Below are positions 58,948 through 64,000 of a DNA stretch of 64,000 nt, in pieces. Origin of the DNA: Sphingobium sp. AS12 (lineage in GTDB: Bacteria > Pseudomonadota > Alphaproteobacteria > Sphingomonadales > Sphingomonadaceae); the NCBI RefSeq assembly GCF_019097845.1, contig NZ_JAHRGM010000001.1, forward strand, positions 434,001 to 498,000, written 5' to 3'. The notes beneath the pieces were generated by a model. The model saw only the letters and a program-made list of their open reading frames with translations. It was not told the DNA's origin and did no database searches. Each line of letters opens with the position of its first letter. The first letter of the stretch is position 1. The position numbers and the translations under genes were made by a program.

Positions 58948-60024
58948 TTGGCGAAACCAACGACGCCGCGTCCTTCACGCGCAACGGCAAAGGCGGCTGC
59001 ACCCGCTGCCGGCGCGGACCATAACCGGCCTCGCCCTGAAACTCCCACTGATTACAAGGCATCCAAGGAAGAGTTGCTGGAATTCTACCGGCAGATGGTC
59101 CTGATCCGCCGTTTCGAGGAAAAGGCCGGGCAGCTTTACGGCCTGGGTCTCATCGGTGGCTTCTGTCACCTCTATATCGGCCAGGAAGCGGTCGCGGTCG
59201 GCATCCAGTCGGCGCTTAAGCCCGGCAAGGACAGCGTGATTACCGGCTATCGCGACCATGGCCATATGCTGGCCTATGGTATCGACCCCAATGTCATCAT
59301 GGCCGAACTGACCGGCCGTGAAGCGGGCATTTCCCGCGGCAAGGGCGGTTCGATGCACATGTTCAGCGTCGAACATAAATTCTTCGGCGGCCATGGCATT
59401 GTCGGTGCGCAGGTCTCGCTGGGCGCGGGCCTCGGCTTTGCCCACAAATATAATGGCGATGGCGGCGTATGCGTCGCCTATTTCGGCGACGGCGCGGCCA
59501 ACCAGGGCCAGGTCTATGAATCCTTCAACATGGCCGAATTGTGGAAGCTCCCGATCATTTTCGTCATCGAAAATAATCAATACGCCATGGGCACCAGCGT
59601 CAACCGCTCATCGGCCGAGGACCAGCTTTATCGCCGTGGCGAAAGCTTCCGCATCCCCGGTATCCAGGTCAACGGCATGGACGTGCTGGCCGTGCGCGGC
59701 GCGACTGAGGAAGCGCTCAAATGGGTGCAGGGCGGCAATGGCCCGATCCTGCTGGAAATGAAAACCTATCGCTATCGCGGCCACTCCATGTCCGATCCGG
59801 CCAAATATCGGTCGCGTGAAGAAGTGCAGGCGATGCGCGACAAGTCCGACCCGATCGAAGGCGTCAAAGCCTATCTCGCCGCGCAAGGTGTGGGTGAGGA
59901 TGAACTCAAGAAGATCGACCAGGACATCCGCAAGATCGTCAGCGAAGCGGCCGATTTCGCCGAAACATCGCCTGAGCCGGACATGGCCGAACTCTATACA
60001 GACGTGCTGGTGGAGCAATATTGA
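58948..60024 (+). CDS. pdhA: Pyruvate dehydrogenase E1 component, alpha subunit
   Basis: A 358-residue thiamine-diphosphate enzyme subunit that, with PdhB, decarboxylates pyruvate. After an Ala/Pro-rich start comes [40 protein letters not shown], the [11 protein letters not shown] region, [11 protein letters not shown], and the ThDP motif [20 protein letters not shown]...NN. The phosphorylation-loop region [20 protein letters not shown] is typical. No ATG fits: TTG at 58948 with AAAGGA eight bases upstream is the likely start. The stop overlaps the ATG of pdhB (TGATG). The E2 and E3 genes are not in the window. Confidence 0.95.
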   Translation: MAKPTTPRPSRATAKAAAPAAGADHNRPRPETPTDYKASKEELLEFYRQMVLIRRFEEKAGQLYGLGLIGGFCHLYIGQEAVAVGIQSALKPGKDSVITGYRDHGHMLAYGIDPNVIMAELTGREAGISRGKGGSMHMFSVEHKFFGGHGIVGAQVSLGAGLGFAHKYNGDGGVCVAYFGDGAANQGQVYESFNMAELWKLPIIFVIENNQYAMGTSVNRSSAEDQLYRRGESFRIPGIQVNGMDVLAVRGATEEALKWVQGGNGPILLEMKTYRYRGHSMSDPAKYRSREEVQAMRDKSDPIEGVKAYLAAQGVGEDELKKIDQDIRKIVSEAADFAETSPEPDMAELYTDVLVEQY

Positions 60025-61376
60025 TGGGTATCGCAATCAAGATGCCGGCGCTCTCGCCGACGATGGAAGAGGGCACGCTGGCCAAGTGGCTGGTCAAGGA
60101 AGGCGATGACGTCCGTTCGGGCGACATCCTGGCCGAAATCGAAACCGACAAGGCGACGATGGAATTTGAAGCGGTCGACGAAGGCAAGATCGGCAAGATC
60201 GTGATCGCCGAAGGCACCGAAGGCGTTAAGGTCGGCACCGTCATCGCCGAAATGGCGGGCGAGGGCGGCGAGGAAGCCGCTCCTGCGCCGAAGGCCGCCG
60301 CGTCCGCCAAAGCTGAAACCGCCCCCGAAGCGCCAAAAAAGCCGGTCGCGGTCAAGGCGACCGTCGCTGATCCCAGCCTTCCCGAAGGCACCGAATATGT
60401 CAAAACCACGGTCCGCGAAGCCCTGCGCGACGCGATGGCCGAGGAAATGCGTAGCGACGAGCGCGTGTTCGTGATCGGTGAGGAAGTCGCCGAATATCAG
60501 GGCGCCTATAAGGTGACCCAGGGCCTGCTCGACGAATTTGGTGCCAAGCGGGTCATCGACACGCCAATCACCGAATATGGCTTTGCCGGTATCGGCACCG
60601 GCGCGGCGATGGGCGGTCTGCGCCCGATCGTCGAGTTCATGACGTTCAACTTCGCCATGCAGGCGATCGACCACATCATCAACTCGGCGGCCAAGACCAA
60701 CTATATGTCGGGCGGCCAGATGCGCTGCCCTATCGTATTCCGTGGTCCCAACGGCGCGGCCAGCCGCGTCGGCGCGCAGCATAGCCAGAATTATGCCCCC
60801 TGGTATGCCGCCGTTCCCGGCCTGATCGTCATCGCGCCCTATGACGCGGCTGATGCCAAGGGTCTGCTCAAGGCCGCGATCCGCAGCCAGGACCCGGTCG
60901 TGTTCCTCGAAAACGAACTGCTCTACGGCCGCAGCTTCGACGTGCCCAAGGTCGATGATTATGTCCTGCCGATCGGCAAGGCACGGATCATGCGGTCGGG
61001 CAGCGACGTCACGCTGGTTAGCTATTCGATCGGCGTCGGCCTTGCGCTGGAAGCCGCCGAAACGCTGGCGGCAGAGGGCATCGATGCGGAAGTCATCGAC
61101 CTGCGCACGCTGCGCCCGCTCGACACGGCCACGGTGCTGGAGAGCCTGAAAAAGACCAACCGCCTCGTCGTGGTCGAAGAAGGCTGGCCGACCTGCTCGA
61201 TCGCGTCGGAAATCGCCGCCGTAGTGATGGAACAGGGCTTTGACGATCTCGACGCCCCGGTCCTGCGCGTCACCAATGAGGACGTGCCGCTGCCCTATGC
61301 CGCGAACCTTGAAAAGGCAGCCCTGATCGACGCCGCCCGCGTCGTCGCGGCGGCCAAGAAGGTTTGCTATAAATAG
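60024..61376 (+). CDS. pdhB: Pyruvate dehydrogenase E1 beta subunit with lipoyl domain
   Basis: A 450-residue protein. Residues 1-78 are a lipoyl domain ([20 protein letters not shown]) with the lipoylated lysine in [14 protein letters not shown]; normally this domain is found on E2. An Ala/Pro-rich linker follows (about 80-115). Residues 120-450 are the E1 beta transketolase-like part: [60 protein letters not shown], and the C-terminal [20 protein letters not shown]. The fusion is normal in alphaproteobacteria such as Zymomonas and Rhizobium. It is translationally coupled to pdhA and followed by a strong hairpin. Confidence 0.96.
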   Translation: MGIAIKMPALSPTMEEGTLAKWLVKEGDDVRSGDILAEIETDKATMEFEAVDEGKIGKIVIAEGTEGVKVGTVIAEMAGEGGEEAAPAPKAAASAKAETAPEAPKKPVAVKATVADPSLPEGTEYVKTTVREALRDAMAEEMRSDERVFVIGEEVAEYQGAYKVTQGLLDEFGAKRVIDTPITEYGFAGIGTGAAMGGLRPIVEFMTFNFAMQAIDHIINSAAKTNYMSGGQMRCPIVFRGPNGAASRVGAQHSQNYAPWYAAVPGLIVIAPYDAADAKGLLKAAIRSQDPVVFLENELLYGRSFDVPKVDDYVLPIGKARIMRSGSDVTLVSYSIGVGLALEAAETLAAEGIDAEVIDLRTLRPLDTATVLESLKKTNRLVVVEEGWPTCSIASEIAAVVMEQGFDDLDAPVLRVTNEDVPLPYAANLEKAALIDAARVVAAAKKVCYK

Positions 61377-61384
61377 GTGTTCAG

Positions 61385-61414
61385 AAACGGGCAGCGGATC
61401 AACGCTGCCCGTTT
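61385..61414. terminator. Bidirectional terminator after pdhB
   Basis: A perfect 12-base stem, AAACGGGCAGCG with CGCTGCCCGTTT, with a six-base loop, lies between the convergent ends of pdhB (61376) and a TadE-like gene (61434). AAA and TTT at the ends suit both directions. Confidence 0.8.
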
Positions 61415-61433
61415 CGTCATGTCTCGTGCCGGT

Positions 61434-62114
61434 CTATGCCGAGCAGGTCGAGGCCGTGACGTTTTCCGTATTATAGACCGTCGTCAGGTCGCGACTGTCG
61501 CGGACGTTGAACGCCGACGTTTCGGTAATGTCGCTGAGCGGCAGCCAGAAGAGCGGCATCAGGCGTTTGTAGCGATACCGGATTTCAACGAACATCACGG
61601 CGGTGCCAGCCGCGGCTTTCAACTGCTTTCCGGTCGGCCCCATACCCTCAAACGCGGTGCCGGTGGCGCCCGTGCCCTGCGCGCCATAAGCTGAGGAATA
61701 GGCGACCGATCCAAAGCAGCGCTGCCATTTGATCGTTTGCCCGCCGTCGCTGTTCAATTGCAGACTGGACAGGATGATGCGGCTGTTGGCTGCCAGGTTC
61801 AGGCCCGACGCCTGAAGATCCGCGCCGATGAATACATCGTTGATTTCCGCTTCGCTGATCGGCTTGTTGTTGATCGCGCTTTGCGCGCCCATGCGGGACG
61901 CATTGTCCGACACCATCACGCCCAGTTCGCCGACCCGCTTGACTGTGATGGCATAGTTGGTCAGTTCAAGCGCCGAGGTCGCCATGATCATCAGGAATGG
62001 CAGGACCATGGCGAATTCCACCAGCGCCATGCCGCTTTCGCTACGCCGCAGACGTTGCGCCTGACGCCGCCATCTGTCGCTTCGCGCGTGGGAGAAAGGG
62101 AGAATCGCGGTCAT
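61434..62114 (-). CDS. TadE/TadG-like pilus assembly protein
   Basis: A 226-residue protein. Residues about 27-52 hold the pseudopilin-like start RSESGMALVEFAMVLPFLMI with the conserved Glu five or six residues after the Gly, and one membrane helix. The periplasmic part has no certain domain; it includes SDNASRMGAQSAINNKPISE and FVEIRYRYKRLMPLFWLPLS. TadE-like minor pilins belong to the tight-adherence (Flp) secretion system. It is the last of three Tad-like genes in a row on the minus strand, ten bases after the second. Confidence 0.85.
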   Translation of the reverse strand: MTAILPFSHARSDRWRRQAQRLRRSESGMALVEFAMVLPFLMIMATSALELTNYAITVKRVGELGVMVSDNASRMGAQSAINNKPISEAEINDVFIGADLQASGLNLAANSRIILSSLQLNSDGGQTIKWQRCFGSVAYSSAYGAQGTGATGTAFEGMGPTGKQLKAAAGTAVMFVEIRYRYKRLMPLFWLPLSDITETSAFNVRDSRDLTTVYNTENVTASTCSA

Positions 62115-62124
62115 GCTGTGATCC

Positions 62125-62745
62125 TCATGTGCAATTGCCGGTGACGGGTTCGGACTGCTTGTCGAAGGGCTGGTTGCGCAGGATCGTGCTGGACGCCATG
62201 GTCACCTCCTGTGGCCAGCCCAGCAGATAGGTCATCGGGAAGATGCGATTGTAGCGCAGCGTCACGGTATAAATGGTCACATCCTTCGCGCCGCCTTGCC
62301 CGGTCGCGCCGGAATCCAGGTCGCGCACATGGTTGGCATTGGCGTCGTCGAAGGTCTCATTATTGTTGCACAGGCCGTCGCCATTTCCATCGACAAAGGC
62401 TTCGGCCTTCGACTGTGCGCGACCATAGGATTTATAGGCCATGCGCGTGAAGGCAACGTTGCCCGCGCCGACCAGCCGCTTCACCGCCGTTTCGACGCCA
62501 CTGTCGAGCGCGTCGCGGTTGGCTTGGGTAGCGGTTTCCAGGCCCGATGCGCGCCCCGCCGCCTGAACTTCCCCGCTCAGGATCGCACGTGCATAGAGAT
62601 AATAGGCCGTGTCGAACAGGAACATCAGGATCAGGATCAGCACTGGCGCGACAAAGGCGAATTCCAGAATCGTCGCCCCGCGCCTGTCCCCGCGCAGGGC
62701 GCGTAGCAGCCCCATGCCGGGCCATCGCGAGCCAGCGCATTTCAT
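62125..62745 (-). CDS. TadE-like minor pilin
   Basis: A 206-residue protein with RRGATILEFAFVAPVLILIL (about residues 22-41), the TadE-type helix with its conserved Glu, followed by a periplasmic part containing an aspartate-rich loop (DGNGDGLCNNNETFDDANAN), which could bind calcium, and the end PVTGNCT. The ATG at 62745 overlaps the stop of the vWA-domain gene upstream (TGA within ATGA), so start and operon are clear. Probably a minor pilin of the Flp system with its neighbours. Confidence 0.85.
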   Translation of the reverse strand: MKCAGSRWPGMGLLRALRGDRRGATILEFAFVAPVLILILMFLFDTAYYLYARAILSGEVQAAGRASGLETATQANRDALDSGVETAVKRLVGAGNVAFTRMAYKSYGRAQSKAEAFVDGNGDGLCNNNETFDDANANHVRDLDSGATGQGGAKDVTIYTVTLRYNRIFPMTYLLGWPQEVTMASSTILRNQPFDKQSEPVTGNCT

Positions 62746-64000
62746 CGCGTGATCCGCAATTGAGCGATCTGCGACGCGATCTGGGAGAAGGTCGTGGTCA
62801 ACTGATCCGCATTGTCCGCCTGATAGGCACGGCCTGGCGACGCGCAATTGGACAACATCGTACTCAGATCGGTGCCGAAGGCGATGACCCAGACGGTGAT
62901 ATTCTTCTGGGTTTTGGCAATCGTACACAATTCAGTGAGACGAGCTTCCGTGATGGCGTTCTGATCGGCATTGGTCGGGATGGACGCGCTGGATGTACGA
63001 CGCCGGGCGACCGCCGACAGGCCCCATGCGTCATAGCTGCCGATGCGCGTATCGGTTCCACCATCGGTCATGAAGATCAGGTTGCGGGCGTAGCGTCCCG
63101 TCGATTCCGCCGTGGCATGTTCTGCCGCGAACAAGCCTTCGCGCGACATCAGCCGCAGGCCCCACATCATGCCGATATCATGATAGGTATAGCCGGCTGG
63201 TACGAGCGCGGAAAGATAGGTCGACAGGGTGGAAGAGTCGATTTCCGCCAGCTTCCGCGCATAGGTCGGACAAGCGGCATATTGGGACGTGGACCCGTTG
63301 GGCGTGTAATAGTTGGTCGTGGCATTGGGCGTGACCACCCGCGTATAGGTCGCTGCTGCGCCGCTATACTCCCAGCCTGTCGTGGCAGTCGCGCTACCGC
63401 CGCGACGGCCATAGACAACCCCAGGCAGGAAGGGTTTCCATTGGGTTTCAGGCTTGGTTGAATCGGGGATCAGGTCAACGTCCATGTCGTAGCGGGGAAC
63501 ATCGGTCCCTTCATTGGTGCGACGGGTCGCGCGTTCCTCGATGCAGGCGTTGGTCTGCGTCCAGCTGATTTTTCGATCCGTACCGAAATTATTGGTCACT
63601 GGTGCCATGAAAAAGCCGCCAGTCACCAAATCATCGCCTGAGCCGGTGCCCTTCAGATTGGCCATTGAGTAGGTCACTGGCTTGTAAATCCAGTGATAGG
63701 CCGTCCCGTTGGCATTCTGGTCACCAGCGTTGGGATTTTCCGACACGGTTTCCGTGTAGGTCTCCTTCAAATTATTATAGTTTGTCGGCGTGATCCAGCA
63801 GACGCCGTTAGTCAGGCCGGCCGAATAGGTCACGCCATTGCGGGTACGCACGCGCGTCCGGGACCGGGGCAGCGCAGTAGCAGACGGCGACCATGCTGAC
63901 CATGCGGTATAGCTGTCGCTCAGCGAATTGGCGGGCGCGGTGCATGTTTCCGACGAACCCTGATATTTGGTGCCGGTCGATGTATTACCACTATTTACGA
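62742..64000 (-). CDS. TadG-like protein with von Willebrand A-type domain, C-terminal part
   Basis: The reading frame is open from the window edge to the TGA at 62742, giving at least 419 residues; the start lies outside. The visible part looks like the second half of a vWA domain in a TadG-type protein: ESTGRYARNLIFMTDGGTDT, KTQKNITVWVIAFGTDLSTM and the end SQIASQIAQLRITR, which is the usual close of these proteins. The metal-site DxSxS motif must lie upstream, outside the window. The middle is Asn/Thr/Tyr-rich. A GTG at 63851 is in frame but is not the true start, since coding sequence continues before it. Confidence 0.85.
   Translation of the reverse strand, partial: VNSGNTSTGTKYQGSSETCTAPANSLSDSYTAWSAWSPSATALPRSRTRVRTRNGVTYSAGLTNGVCWITPTNYNNLKETYTETVSENPNAGDQNANGTAYHWIYKPVTYSMANLKGTGSGDDLVTGGFFMAPVTNNFGTDRKISWTQTNACIEERATRRTNEGTDVPRYDMDVDLIPDSTKPETQWKPFLPGVVYGRRGGSATATTGWEYSGAAATYTRVVTPNATTNYYTPNGSTSQYAACPTYARKLAEIDSSTLSTYLSALVPAGYTYHDIGMMWGLRLMSREGLFAAEHATAESTGRYARNLIFMTDGGTDTRIGSYDAWGLSAVARRRTSSASIPTNADQNAITEARLTELCTIAKTQKNITVWVIAFGTDLSTMLSNCASPGRAYQADNADQLTTTFSQIASQIAQLRITR

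Overview
The window is chromosomal DNA of a high-GC alphaproteobacterium, almost certainly a sphingomonad (Sphingobium/Sphingomonas group). The evidence is gene content and order. There is RcdA next to DUF465 genes, a one-cysteine DksA, dnaG-rpoD close to carA and a GatB/YqeY gene, an E1-beta pyruvate dehydrogenase subunit with its own lipoyl domain, a mannonate dehydratase of the ManD type, and a Caulobacter-type xylose dehydrogenase. Translation starts at GTG and TTG are frequent. Most of the sequence is core genome. No CRISPR array, tRNA, rRNA, insertion sequence or prophage was seen.

Layout. 1-4.3 kb: end of a host-attachment-like protein, a Ser/Gly-rich surface protein with a PEP-CTERM-like anchor, dksA, a PilZ protein, two DUF465 genes and rcdA. 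4.3-12.7 kb: the tamA-tamB outer-membrane assembly pair, a frameshifted L-serine dehydratase gene and a small outer-membrane barrel. 12.9-18.2 kb (minus strand): pyrF-lapA, then a sugar operon xylX-xylB-sugar porter-aldose 1-epimerase. 18.3-20.7 kb: small membrane protein, EF-hand protein, purB. 20.8-27.6 kb: a LacI regulator and a divergent glucuronate operon (manD, hexuronate transporter, uxaC, uxuB). 27.6-33.5 kb: putR/putA and an MHS-type transporter. 33.6-38.9 kb: a Rieske oxygenase island with a TetR regulator. 38.9-42.1 kb: miscellaneous genes including a MoxR ATPase. 42.2-53.7 kb: rpoD, dnaG, a GIY-YIG protein, GatB/YqeY, carA, rraB, an AT-rich orphan gene, carB, greA. 53.7-56.8 kb: rhomboid protease and four small envelope proteins. 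57-61.4 kb: eno, ftsB, pdhA, pdhB. 61.4-64 kb: three Tad-type proteins, the last cut by the window edge.

How genes work together. The sugar region looks like one regulon. A near-palindromic TGGTAGCG(n)TATCA motif lies before xylX, before the LacI gene and directly after the promoter of manD. This suggests one repressor controls both xylose oxidation (Weimberg-type) and glucuronate breakdown, the two main sugars of glucuronoxylan. putA is controlled from a divergent Lrp-type gene with an inverted repeat between them.

Most interesting observations: (1) a 65-74 base palindromic repeat that sits in frame inside carA and also forms the tail of a GIY-YIG protein, giving nearly the same peptide in two unrelated proteins; (2) a low-GC orphan gene fitted exactly between rraB and carB; (3) the shared LacI operator set; (4) a one-base deletion that splits the serine dehydratase gene.
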